A stretch of 64,000 nt of DNA from Candidatus Woesearchaeota archaeon (GTDB lineage: Archaea; Nanobdellota; Nanobdellia; Woesearchaeales; JACPIF01), in assembly GCA_016188215.1 (NCBI GenBank), contig JACPIF010000011.1:156142-220141 (forward strand), written 5' to 3'. Made by a program: the position numbers and the translations under genes. Under the pieces are notes generated by a model, which did no database searches, was not told the origin of the DNA, and worked only from the letters and a program-made list of their open reading frames with translations. Positions 46,399 to 55,650 of the stretch are shown here, in pieces; position 1 is the stretch's first letter, and the number at the start of each line of letters is the position of its first letter.

Positions 46399-46953
46399 TC
46401 ACTCTTCCTTGTTCTGCGCCAAAAAGCCCTTGATATGCTCAAGCTGCTTCTTCATCTCTTCTACAGTCATCTTCCGCTCAGGCTGCACCAGTATTTTCAT
46501 GTTTGGATGCAGCGCCCAGTATGCCTTCGCCCTTTTATTCCTGGGATCCCGCTTCACTATATAGCCTGCATCTTTCAGGTTTTCAAGGATTCTGGTGATA
46601 GTCCTGTTTGTAGGCACTGAGATGTGCATCTTCCTGACAAACTTTGCCTTTATCTCGCATGCCCGCTTGACATGCGGGATCTCATCAAGTGTAACGCTGC
46701 GCTGCAGCCCGAATTCGTCAGCAAGCAGCTCTGACAGTTTCCCTTTTTTCTCTGCAAGCCCCCGCTCCCTTCCTATCATTTCATTGATGTAAAGGTCATA
46801 AACTTCAAGCGCCGTAAGCGCATTATCAGATTTCTTGAGAATATCAAACACGATCCGCTCGTCAAAGGTTAGCATGGACAGGATCGCATGGAGTTCTTCC
46901 TGCTTGAATGCCCGGGAGCTGATATTAAGATTTGCTAAGATTTGTTCGTCCAC
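46399..46953 (-). CDS. winged-helix transcriptional regulator
   Basis: 'FDILKKSDNALTALEVYDLYINEMIG', 'RTITRILENLKDAGYIVKRDPRNKR'. Confidence 0.65.
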   Translation of the reverse strand: MDEQILANLNISSRAFKQEELHAILSMLTFDERIVFDILKKSDNALTALEVYDLYINEMIGRERGLAEKKGKLSELLADEFGLQRSVTLDEIPHVKRACEIKAKFVRKMHISVPTNRTITRILENLKDAGYIVKRDPRNKRAKAYWALHPNMKILVQPERKMTVEEMKKQLEHIKGFLAQNKEE

Positions 46954-47002
46954 CCTCTTTACCTCTGAATTTTATAAAGAGGTTCCAAAAACAAAGTTTT
47001 TG
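46954..47002 (-). promoter_or_regulatory. probable autoregulatory region of the winged-helix gene
   Basis: CCTCTTTA (46954-46961) / TAAAGAGG (46975-46982) over a TTATAAA box, plus palindrome CAAAAAC-AAA-GTTTTTG (46986-47002). Confidence 0.55.
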
Positions 47003-47122
47003 ATACCCCTTATTTCGAATGAGTTTTTATTAAACCAGCTAGTATTTAAATCTATCTGAGGTGTACTGATAAATGAATATTTTTCATAATATTTATAATA
47101 TATGTGGCAGTAACAACTAAAA

Positions 47123-47746
47123 ATGAATTACAAAAAGATTACTATTAGAAGTTACGATAAGACAGTAAAGGATTACACAAAGAATGTGAGAAACCTGCAT
47201 CCAAAAAGAGAGGCTACCGCATTCCTCTCCCTGCTTAAAAGAAATTCACTTATTCTGGACCTAGGATGCGGCCCAGGTAGAGACGCTAAAATCTTTTCTG
47301 ATAAAGGGTTAAAAGTGGTAGGTGTAGATTTGTCAAAAAACATGATTTTAGCTGCTAAGAAAAACGCTCCGCGTGCAAGATTTAAAGTCATGGACTTAAC
47401 AGACTTAAAGCTTAGAGATAAGTCCTTTGATGGTATTTGGGCCCACATGAGTTTTTTGCATTTGTCAAAAAAAGATCTACTAATGGCTCTTAAAGAGGCA
47501 TATCGGGTATTGAAAAGAGGAGGTATACTATACCTATCCGTAAAGCAGGGTTCAGGACAGAAATTTCTACCTGATTCACGGTACAAAGAAAACATTAAAA
47601 AATTCTGGGTCTTCTATCAAAAAGATGAAATTGAGCAAATGCTCGTTAAATCCGGTTTTAGAATTATGCAAAGCTATGTAAAAACTCCAAAAGATTCCTA
47701 TTCAAATGCTCCTAAAATATTTATTTTCTGCCAAAAAGAAAAATAG
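47123..47746 (+). CDS. class I SAM-dependent methyltransferase
   Basis: 'LILDLGCGPGRDAKIFSDKGLKVVGVDLSKNMI'. Confidence 0.85.
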   Translation: MNYKKITIRSYDKTVKDYTKNVRNLHPKREATAFLSLLKRNSLILDLGCGPGRDAKIFSDKGLKVVGVDLSKNMILAAKKNAPRARFKVMDLTDLKLRDKSFDGIWAHMSFLHLSKKDLLMALKEAYRVLKRGGILYLSVKQGSGQKFLPDSRYKENIKKFWVFYQKDEIEQMLVKSGFRIMQSYVKTPKDSYSNAPKIFIFCQKEK

Positions 47747-48034
47747 TTAGTTTTTTAGGATAACACCCTTTATAGACGCAAGCTCTTCCTTCTTCACCCT
47801 CAGGAACCATCTCCTTTCAGGATACACCACGACCGTGGTCCCTTCTCCATTGCAGAAGCCCAGGCATCCTGTTTTTGTGACCCATATTCTTCCTGCCAGC
47901 CCGTTATCCTTAACAAATTTCTTAAGCTCAAAAAAGATGGTTTCCCCGTCAACCTTTGCACAGCACTCGCGTTCTTCGCGGAAATTGGTGCAAACCAGGA
48001 CATGCTTGGCATAGTTAGGCAAGATCTCTTCCAT
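47747..48034 (-). CDS. thioredoxin-like [2Fe-2S] ferredoxin
   Basis: 'HVLVCTNFREERECCAKVDGE...VTKTGCLGFCNGEGTTVVVYPE'. Confidence 0.8.
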   Translation of the reverse strand: MEEILPNYAKHVLVCTNFREERECCAKVDGETIFFELKKFVKDNGLAGRIWVTKTGCLGFCNGEGTTVVVYPERRWFLRVKKEELASIKGVILKN

Positions 48035-48066
48035 ACGTTATAGGATAACCATCATAATAAAAGCTT

Positions 48067-48654
48067 TTAGGCTATTGGTATGTGCTGCGCTATATAGAAT
48101 ATTACGAAGAGGCCGGCAGCATTAAGGAAGAATGAGAGGAGCGCGAAAGCCTTCTCGTGTATCCTGGTGAATGCCGCAAGCAATGCCACGCCTATCTCAT
48201 CTGGCAGTGGCGATGCAATAAAGATGCAGGCAACTAAGATGCTCAACTGCTTCCGCAGGCTATATGGAAGCCGCTTGAACTGCGCTAATATCCAGAAAAG
48301 CGGCTGCCTGCCTGCCAAATGATTGATTTCACTCAGCAGCGCAAGCTTAACGAATTCAAATATGAACATGTCAGCAAGGAGGGCACCTGTAGCAGCCACT
48401 ACGGTTGCTGCATATATGTTTACCTCAGATCCGGCCAGCAGGAAAAAGGCAACGGCAATAGGTGCAGTAAAGCTGAAAACGCTCAGCAAGCCTGCAATAA
48501 ACACTCCAGGATAATTAAGCCCGTGCAGTGAACGCACCAGGATATGGAAATGCTGGTTTTTGAACATGATATATGCCAGAATAAAGGAAAGCGCAACAGC
48601 AGTCAGCCGCGGGTATTCATAATTCCGGATGAACTCAAGGGTCCTGCGGTACAT
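48067..48654 (-). CDS. multi-TM membrane protein
   Basis: Several hydrophobic helices. Confidence 0.6.
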   Translation of the reverse strand: MYRRTLEFIRNYEYPRLTAVALSFILAYIMFKNQHFHILVRSLHGLNYPGVFIAGLLSVFSFTAPIAVAFFLLAGSEVNIYAATVVAATGALLADMFIFEFVKLALLSEINHLAGRQPLFWILAQFKRLPYSLRKQLSILVACIFIASPLPDEIGVALLAAFTRIHEKAFALLSFFLNAAGLFVIFYIAQHIPIA

Positions 48655-48702
48655 GCTGAAATACTGAAACCAGTGTTATATAAAAGTATGCAAAGAAAAA
48701 AG

Positions 48703-48808
48703 CGCCCCGGACCAGACTCGAACTGGTGACCTTATGATCTCCATCGTGAGATAACAGTCATACGCTCTCTACAGCCTTGTTTCCAGGTACCTGCTGAGCT
48801 ACCGGGGC
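48703..48808 (-). tRNA. tRNA-Asn(GTT) with two introns: 20 nt in the D loop (48769-48788) and 13 nt at 37/38 (48739-48751)
   Basis: Exons GCCCCGGTAGCTCAGCAGGT + AGAGCGTATGACTGTTA + ATCATAAGGTCACCAGTTCGAGTCTGGTCCGGGGCG = 73 nt. Confidence 0.85.
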
Positions 48809-48905
48809 AAACTGTCTCGGTAGATTGATAGTTTCTTTATAAACATTTCTCTATCCGAAGTGCCAAAGAAAACATTTTTAAAACCATCATAGTTCCCATA
48901 TTATA

Positions 48906-49478
48906 ATGGTTGAGCATGAAATTAAAGAGAGGCTGATATTTCTTAGGACGTTTCTTAAGAATCCAAAAGAGGTCGGCAGCATCACGCCCAGCTCGCGGTT
49001 CCTGCAGGAGAGCATGCTCAGGCATGTGGACTTCAGGAAGGCAAGGCATATCGTTGAATACGGCGCAGGCACCGGCATCCTCACCAGGGAGATTCTGAAG
49101 CATGCGCGCCCTGATGCGCGCATTCTATGCTTTGAGACGAACAGGAAATTCTGCCGCTACCTGAAAAATCATTTCAATGACATGCGGCTTACCATTATCA
49201 ATGACAGCGCTGAGAATATCAGCCAGCACCTTCATCGCCATAATATGCTGAGCATTGACTATGCGCTTTCCTCGCTTCCTTTCTCAAACCTGGCCGAATC
49301 AGAAAAGGCAAGGATTATGCAGGGCACGCGTGCAGCCCTTGCCCGCTCAGGCTCGTTTATTCTCTACAAGTATACTGTAAATTTCAGGCAGTACCTGAAG
49401 TACTATTTCAGGAGGATATCCAGGATCTTCGTGCCGTTGAACCTCCCACCTACCTTTGTCTATATCTGCCAGAAATAG
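48906..49478 (+). CDS. class I SAM methyltransferase (KsgA/phospholipid methyltransferase-like)
   Basis: 'HIVEYGAGTGILTREILKHARPDARILCFETN'. Confidence 0.75.
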   Translation: MVEHEIKERLIFLRTFLKNPKEVGSITPSSRFLQESMLRHVDFRKARHIVEYGAGTGILTREILKHARPDARILCFETNRKFCRYLKNHFNDMRLTIINDSAENISQHLHRHNMLSIDYALSSLPFSNLAESEKARIMQGTRAALARSGSFILYKYTVNFRQYLKYYFRRISRIFVPLNLPPTFVYICQK

Positions 49479-49910
49479 TTACTGCACGCTTGAGATCGCG
49501 CTGTTGCTGTAGCACTTCCCTGGATTTCCCGCCGTTCCCTTGATGCCTGCAAACGATCCGGAAGGTATCCTGTGCCAGCACGTGAACCCAGTGATGCATT
49601 CGCCGTCTGATGTGCAGAATGATGGCCCTGCCCCTGCCTCAACCGCCAGCAGCTCCTGCTCCTGCTGCAAATACTCCTCTCTGGTTATCCTGCCGGTGAT
49701 ATACTGCAGCTGCACGCTCTTGAGCGGGTCATCCAGCTGCTCAATCCCTATGATTATTGCGCCCTTGAACACGTCAAGCTGGCCTGTCTTCTGCTCCTGC
49801 ACTTTTTCTATGTAATTCTTGCCCCAGGTCATCGTAACAGCCCCAACGACCAGCGCGAACGCTACCAGGAGCAATGTCGCCACCAGGGGTGATACGCCGA
49901 ATTTGTTCAT
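49479..49910 (-). CDS. archaeal type IV pilin-like protein
   Basis: N-terminus 'MNKFGVSPLVATLLLVAFALVVGAVTMTWGKNY'. Confidence 0.75.
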   Translation of the reverse strand: MNKFGVSPLVATLLLVAFALVVGAVTMTWGKNYIEKVQEQKTGQLDVFKGAIIIGIEQLDDPLKSVQLQYITGRITREEYLQQEQELLAVEAGAGPSFCTSDGECITGFTCWHRIPSGSFAGIKGTAGNPGKCYSNSAISSVQ

Positions 49911-49913
49911 AGT

Positions 49914-50237
49914 TCAAAACTTGTTATATTTTGTATATGCCCGCTGCAGGAGCAGCATGTAAATGAAGCACGCTATGATAAGCGTCTCAAGGAAAGGATA
50001 CACTATATCGCTGACCGCAACTCCGCTCGCATCCGCTATAGTCAGCAACTCCTCCGCAATATAGATGAGCAGCGCATAGAACAGCCATTTCCACGGCTCA
50101 AGGTATACCTTCCGGTTGGGCGTGAGGAACAGCTTGACAAAGAGGATAAGGACTATAACCACGAGCACAAGGTTATAGAACGGCGCCATATACCCTGCGC
50201 ATTCTGCATATAGGCTTTGGAATGGGAGTGTTGTCAT
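49914..50237 (-). CDS. hypothetical membrane protein
   Basis: Multiple TM helices; overlaps the next upstream gene by 4 nt. Confidence 0.6.
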   Translation of the reverse strand: MTTLPFQSLYAECAGYMAPFYNLVLVVIVLILFVKLFLTPNRKVYLEPWKWLFYALLIYIAEELLTIADASGVAVSDIVYPFLETLIIACFIYMLLLQRAYTKYNKF

Positions 50238-50548
50238 TGTTTTGTCGTGTGGTGTATGTGCAGCTGCAGTGCCAGCGCATAGATCAGCAGTCCGAGAATT
50301 ATGGAGGGGACTATGTGCGTGAGGAACGGCGATGTAAAAGCGTCAAAAGCCCGCAGGGCTCCCAGCACTTCCTGCAGCACGAAGAACACGAGCGCAACCG
50401 CAAGTATCTTCCATGCCCTCAGCTCCTTCCTTCGGTGGGAAACTCTAATAAGGGAAATTGCAATAGCGCCTGCAACAAATGCAAGTACTACATTTGAAAT
50501 CTTCAGAATGCCCTCAAAGTATTCTACCATGTGCACCTCTTTGGTCAT
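50234..50548 (-). CDS. hypothetical membrane protein
   Basis: Similar size and TM pattern to the adjacent gene. Confidence 0.6.
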   Translation of the reverse strand: MTKEVHMVEYFEGILKISNVVLAFVAGAIAISLIRVSHRRKELRAWKILAVALVFFVLQEVLGALRAFDAFTSPFLTHIVPSIILGLLIYALALQLHIHHTTKQ

Positions 50549-50580
50549 TAATCCATATTTGGACTATAAAAAGATTGTCA

Positions 50581-51033
50581 TTACTGTATCTGCTTTTCAA
50601 GTAAGATTCTATTATCTTCAATAGCTAGAAAAGGAATAATCTCAATAAAGTTAAAGCCGTGCTTAATGAGATATGTAAGCATTTCCCTTCTGGTATTTCT
50701 TGTCTTAATCTTTAGCGAGGAATATCCTCTACTTTTAGCTATTTTTTCAAGATATTCCATCATTTTTGTAAGAACACCTTTCTGCCTGTGTTTAGGAATA
50801 ACCCCAACCATCCAGCAATAAAATGAGCCATCAGCGAGTTTGTTGTATGCTACCAAATAACCAGCCTGCTCTTTGCCGGCATTTGCTACAATAATTAGAC
50901 AATCTTTGCCTTTACAGCGCTCCTCAAAATATTCTTTAGTATATTTTGGCTCATTAAATTCAGGAATATCTTTATGAACTGAGAGAGCTTCATCAATAAT
51001 TGTTTCCCTTATTGTAACTGGTTTATTTGTCAT
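50581..51033 (-). CDS. GNAT family acetyltransferase
   Basis: 'YCWMVGVIPKHRQKGVLTKMMEYLEKIAKSRGYSSLKIKT'. Confidence 0.8.
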   Translation of the reverse strand: MTNKPVTIRETIIDEALSVHKDIPEFNEPKYTKEYFEERCKGKDCLIIVANAGKEQAGYLVAYNKLADGSFYCWMVGVIPKHRQKGVLTKMMEYLEKIAKSRGYSSLKIKTRNTRREMLTYLIKHGFNFIEIIPFLAIEDNRILLEKQIQ

Positions 51034-51585
51034 TTAGTATTGCCCCGGCGGCATTTGGTAGGGGTTCTCCTGCCTTCCTGTATTTGGCGGCTCTTCCTCG
51101 TTGAATCGTTTCCTTACGAACATGTAGCCTATGAACAGCACCCCTCCTGCTGCCAGCCATAGCCCCATGCGCACCAATCTTCTGGTAAGCGATTCCGGGC
51201 TTAAGGGCGTGACATATGATGTCTCCCCGTCTTGTATGCGCAGGCTTGCCTTTTCATGGAATGGCACTACAAGTACAAAATCCGTCTCATTCAGTTTGAT
51301 TACGCTGCCTTTCATTTTGCCGCCCTGCGCAGTATCAGTGAACAGCAGCAAAGGGACCTCAAAGTTAAAGCCGTAGATCACTTTACTCTGCTCAGAGATG
51401 AGCTCTGCCTTGAGGCTGCCTTGCTGCATCTTCCTGTCAGGGGCGTAGCCGTCCTTTACCTGCACTTCCCTGACTGTAAACCCCTCGCTGTCATAGTGCA
51501 GCAGCACAACATACACTTTTTCTTCTGCAGCGCCTGAAAGCAATGCAAGCATTGCTGTAAAGATGAGGATTGCGCCTAGTCTCAT
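51034..51585 (-). CDS. membrane-anchored extracytoplasmic protein
   Basis: Signal-like N-terminus and C-terminal TM helix. Confidence 0.6.
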   Translation of the reverse strand: MRLGAILIFTAMLALLSGAAEEKVYVVLLHYDSEGFTVREVQVKDGYAPDRKMQQGSLKAELISEQSKVIYGFNFEVPLLLFTDTAQGGKMKGSVIKLNETDFVLVVPFHEKASLRIQDGETSYVTPLSPESLTRRLVRMGLWLAAGGVLFIGYMFVRKRFNEEEPPNTGRQENPYQMPPGQY

Positions 51586-52730
51586 CCGTACACCTCAATC
51601 CCGCCTTCTAATACTTCTTCATTCACCGGCCCGAACTGCTGTGACCGCGAGTAATCCCGCATAATTGAAGTATCCACGCTCCTGAAGAAGCTTGATGTTG
51701 TGCAGCCGGGAAAGCAGCCTGCCCCTGCCACGCTTACCCATTTCCTGCATTTGTTGTCGTCGCAGTTAGGGCTTCCCTTTGCGTCAAACCCTGCATAAAA
51801 ATCATCATCTATGTATTCGTCTGCAAGCTTCCCGAATATATGGGCAAACTCGTGTATCGCGACAAACTCATCATCAGCCGTGTTTACGTACGCCACGTTT
51901 CCAAGCGAGCTGGAGCGCAGCGGCTTCGCTATGTCCACAGCCTTGTTCCTGTTATGCAGCACAATGATATAGTCATGCGGGCAGTTTATTGCATGCTGCT
52001 GCACCAGGAACTCGTCGCAGATGATGTATGCGTCAGTAGTGCATCCAAGCGCCGCCTCCTTGTCCACCCTGTAGAAATTCAGTTTTCCAATGTTGCCTTT
52101 GAACGGCTCAGTTGCAAGGAATGCGTTCAGCACATACCTGTTAACATCATCAGCAAATTTCTCCCCGCTATACCCGTCTGCGAGGAACACAATATCCAGC
52201 TTGTAGTTGGGGTCTCCTGAATAATAGACAGTAGTGCAGTCAATCGCCGCATCCTTTTCATCAATAGGCTTCACCACGGCCTTGCTCCCTGTGCTTTCCA
52301 GCCGCATAGTTATCTTCCCGTTGCGCGCCTTTATGCACTCAGGATTTTTCTGCACTTCAAGGCTTGAGAGCTGCAGCGGATATATTTTATCGCCCTGGAA
52401 CAATACCCCATTGCTGCTTTTCAGGTTTTCAGCGACTCCATCCAGCTTGAGGCTGCTGTACTGGTCAAATTCCGCATCATGGCTGAAGAAGCACACTTGC
52501 TCAATATCAGCAGGCACCGCAAGCAATACCTCCTGCACGCTCCCTGCGCTTTTCTTTGCAGTCTCCAGCAGCTTCTTGTCAAGGCTTGCCTCAAAATTCT
52601 TCCTGAGCCCCTGTTCTGAGACCGAGCCGACGCCAAACACAAGATAGTACCCTACTCCAAGGATGGCAATGCCCACTGCCGCGACTAGTATAATCAGCAC
52701 CGGCATGCTCAGCAACTGCGCTTGTTTCAC
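51582..52730 (-). CDS. secreted zinc peptidase, M64-like
   Basis: 'HEFAHIFGKLADEY' metal site, 'YKLDIVFLADGYSGEKFADDVNRYV'. Confidence 0.75.
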   Translation of the reverse strand: MKQAQLLSMPVLIILVAAVGIAILGVGYYLVFGVGSVSEQGLRKNFEASLDKKLLETAKKSAGSVQEVLLAVPADIEQVCFFSHDAEFDQYSSLKLDGVAENLKSSNGVLFQGDKIYPLQLSSLEVQKNPECIKARNGKITMRLESTGSKAVVKPIDEKDAAIDCTTVYYSGDPNYKLDIVFLADGYSGEKFADDVNRYVLNAFLATEPFKGNIGKLNFYRVDKEAALGCTTDAYIICDEFLVQQHAINCPHDYIIVLHNRNKAVDIAKPLRSSSLGNVAYVNTADDEFVAIHEFAHIFGKLADEYIDDDFYAGFDAKGSPNCDDNKCRKWVSVAGAGCFPGCTTSSFFRSVDTSIMRDYSRSQQFGPVNEEVLEGGIEVYG

Positions 52731-52904
52731 AGGGCAATTACTGGGACTATTCGTTTATAAAGTTTATCAAAAGTGAAAGTGCGAAGTGCGTCGCAGACTG
52801 CCGTCCAGCGTTTTGGGTGTGCGCGTTTCACAGAGCGGGGAAAACTTACAGCAATGAGACAAGCAGATGCAACAGATACAATGCTCGTTACTAATTTAGT
52901 TTTA

Positions 52905-53020
52905 AGTAAAAAATGGAAAGAAAAAAGGAGAAAAAACAAAAAAAAGGAGAAAAAACAAAAAAGAGGAGAAAAAGGAAAGAGGAAAAAATAAAACTATGGA
53001 AAAGCAGGAGAAGAAAAAGA
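52905..53020 (+). repeat. purine-rich low-complexity tract with repeated GGAGAAAAAACAAAAAA-like units
   Basis: Direct reading of 52905-53020. Confidence 0.7.
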
Positions 53021-53155
53021 GGGAAAAGAGCATAAAGAAATAAAAAACTGAAACGGGGAATACAAGTTACATCTCAGAAAAACATAAGCAGGCATCTCAC
53101 AACCCTAAAAGGAATCAAAAATAAATGGCTGAGTGCCAAAAGTGCTGCGCACAGC

Positions 53156-54655
53156 CTAAGCCAGAACCTCTGCTGTGACGCTTCTCAGCATATGCTCTGT
53201 TATCTTCACGCTGTAGAACCTTCCGAGATCAACCCTTTTATTAACGCCGACCACCAATGGATATGTTCCAGGCTGCCTGCCGAAGGTATGGTTGCCGTCG
53301 TATATTTCCATGCCGATATCCGCAAGAATAGTCCCTTTTGGGAACACTTTCCTGAGCATAGGCAAATCAATCTCTTTCCTGATCTGCTTCCTCCAGCTCC
53401 AGTAGAATCTTTTGTTCTTTCTCAATTCCCTGCCTCCTTTCGGGTCATCGCCAAGCGTAGTTCCAGGCAGCACCGCAACCTGCCTGATATTGATCCGCCG
53501 CAGCTGCAATCCCTCATCCAGGAATCTTTTCAGCCATAGCATATTTTCCTCATTGGTATGCCTGCTCTCCCCTTTAAGCCCGAAGATAATGTTGATGCCC
53601 GGCAAGAATTTAGGCATGCCGTTATATCCTTTCTCCGCGCCGTACTGGTTGATGATCTTGATGGCCTTATACGCAACTTCAGGCATGCAGTTCAAAGTAT
53701 TCTCTTTTACAACCTTCCTGTCAAAGCTTTCAACGCCAAACGCAGCAACATTCCCCGGGGTGCAATATTCCACGATCAATTTTGTGATCTCAGAGCCTTT
53801 AGGCCCCACTACGCTGATAGGATTCACATTGTCAATGTGCAGCGTCTTGATCTCAGGGCACAATTCCCGCGCGCCTTTCAGCAGTTTCTCAATCGCCGCA
53901 ACATCGCCGTTCATGTAAGAATAGAAGCACGTCTGCTTGCCATACCTGAAATTCCGCACCCCGAGCTCGTAAAGTGCCTTGATCTCCATCAGCACGCCAT
54001 CCGCAGGCCGGTACTGCAGCTTCTTGAAAGGCTCAACACAGAATGAGCAGGTTGCAGTCTTGCACCCTCTCCCTGTCTCTATCTCTGCCATCAGGAAATC
54101 AGGGTAGCATGGATGCTGCTTTACAATAAAAGCCCCTCTCCACGCATACTCCTCCACTTTCAGATAATTATTAATTTCAAGATAGTTCTCATTTATCTCA
54201 TCAAATATGCTTAAGTCTGCTTTCTCTGCATGCTTCCCTCCCTCTAACCTGCTGCCGTGCACGCTTCCTGCAGGCCCTGTCAGCACTTTCCTGCATTTCA
54301 CATCCTGCAGCAGGGAAACTATCTCAGGCAATACCCCCGGGATGGCAGACAGGTATTTTCCGGGCACATGGATGCCAGCAACCACAATCAACTCATGTAT
54401 TGTTCCCAGTATATTCTCTATGAGCTTAAAGTTAGGTGAAATATTTCTGATGCGGATATTAGTCTTCATCCGTTGCTGCGGCGCCCTGGAATGGTAATAC
54501 TTAAACAATCTAAGGTCATCAATAGTCAGGTAGAAAACCTCATGCCCCTGCATGCTCAAGGCTCCCGCTAGATACCTTGGATAAGTTCCCAGATATGGCG
54601 GAACTCCCAATCCAGCGGGCTCATCAGTGTAGCAGTCTAAGATAGCGTATCTCAT
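53156..54655 (-). CDS. radical SAM protein
   Basis: 'ETGRGCKTATCSFCVEPFKKLQYRP', 'PGINIIFGLKGE'. Confidence 0.85.
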   Translation of the reverse strand: MRYAILDCYTDEPAGLGVPPYLGTYPRYLAGALSMQGHEVFYLTIDDLRLFKYYHSRAPQQRMKTNIRIRNISPNFKLIENILGTIHELIVVAGIHVPGKYLSAIPGVLPEIVSLLQDVKCRKVLTGPAGSVHGSRLEGGKHAEKADLSIFDEINENYLEINNYLKVEEYAWRGAFIVKQHPCYPDFLMAEIETGRGCKTATCSFCVEPFKKLQYRPADGVLMEIKALYELGVRNFRYGKQTCFYSYMNGDVAAIEKLLKGARELCPEIKTLHIDNVNPISVVGPKGSEITKLIVEYCTPGNVAAFGVESFDRKVVKENTLNCMPEVAYKAIKIINQYGAEKGYNGMPKFLPGINIIFGLKGESRHTNEENMLWLKRFLDEGLQLRRINIRQVAVLPGTTLGDDPKGGRELRKNKRFYWSWRKQIRKEIDLPMLRKVFPKGTILADIGMEIYDGNHTFGRQPGTYPLVVGVNKRVDLGRFYSVKITEHMLRSVTAEVLA

Positions 54656-54816
54656 GAAAGAAAGCGAATAAATAAAGGGTTAAAAAGGTTGCGTAGGGTG
54701 CAACGTTTATAACCAAAAATCCAACTCCATAAAACAACGCAGTAAACTATATCTAGGCACTGGTCACTGGACATCCCCGCGTGAGATATATAAAGGGGTA
54801 CAGTTTTGCGCTATGC

Positions 54817-55650
54817 ATGGCAGAGCATAATGCCCTCGTGGTTTTTCAGGACAAGAAAATAAGAAGGGTATGGCATAATGGCCAGTGGTACTTTTCTGTT
54901 ATTGATATTATAGGTGCTTTGACTGAAAGCAAGGATCCTCGTACATATTGGAAAGTGCTAAAGCATAGGTTATCCGAAGAAGGCAGTGAGGTGGTTACAA
55001 AATGTAACCAACTGAAATTACCTGCGGCAGATGGAAAATATTACGAGACAGACTGCACCGATACCAAGACCATGTTTAGATTAATCCAATCCATACCATC
55101 CCAAAAGGCAGAACCGTTCAAGCTATGGCTTGCTCAAGTAGGCTATGAGCGTGTCCAGGAAATACAAAATCCAGAGCTATCCCAAGAGCGCATGAAAGCT
55201 TTGTACAGGGCAAAAGGCTACTCTGAAGACTGGATAGAAAAAAGGATGCGGGGAATAGCAATCCGCCAGGAATTGACTGATGAGTGGAGGAAAAGAAATG
55301 TTAAGGAGGGCAAAGAATTTGCTATCCTGACAAATGAGATAAGTAAGGCTACCTTTGGCAAGACTGTAGAAGATTACAAGAGGCACAAAAACCTGAAAAA
55401 GGAGAATCTTCGCGACCATATGACTGATTTGGAACTTATCTTTTCCATGTTGGGCGAAAGGGCTACAACAGAAATTGCAAGGACAAAAGATGCAAAAGGA
55501 TTCCGAGAAAACAGGATAGCTTCCATAAAAGGCGGAAAAATAGCCGGTCAGGCAAGGAAAAACTTAGAAATTGAGACTGGCAAGAAGGTTGTCAACCGGG
55601 ATAGCTACCTTAAAGAGCCAGAACGAGAAAAGAGGAAGCGATTGAGATGA
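54817..55650 (+). CDS. BRO family N-terminal domain protein (phage antirepressor-like)
   Basis: 'VFQDKKIRRVWHNGQWYFSVIDIIGALTESKDPRTYWKVLKHRL'; ATG 54817 lies about 28 nt after ATATATAAAGG. Confidence 0.8.
   Translation: MAEHNALVVFQDKKIRRVWHNGQWYFSVIDIIGALTESKDPRTYWKVLKHRLSEEGSEVVTKCNQLKLPAADGKYYETDCTDTKTMFRLIQSIPSQKAEPFKLWLAQVGYERVQEIQNPELSQERMKALYRAKGYSEDWIEKRMRGIAIRQELTDEWRKRNVKEGKEFAILTNEISKATFGKTVEDYKRHKNLKKENLRDHMTDLELIFSMLGERATTEIARTKDAKGFRENRIASIKGGKIAGQARKNLEIETGKKVVNRDSYLKEPEREKRKRLR

Noticed and set aside
52773-52991. Lys-rich ORF MKVRSASQTAV...KGKRKK
   Set aside because: Starts in a GC-rich repeat island and ends in a purine tract; better explained as low-complexity DNA
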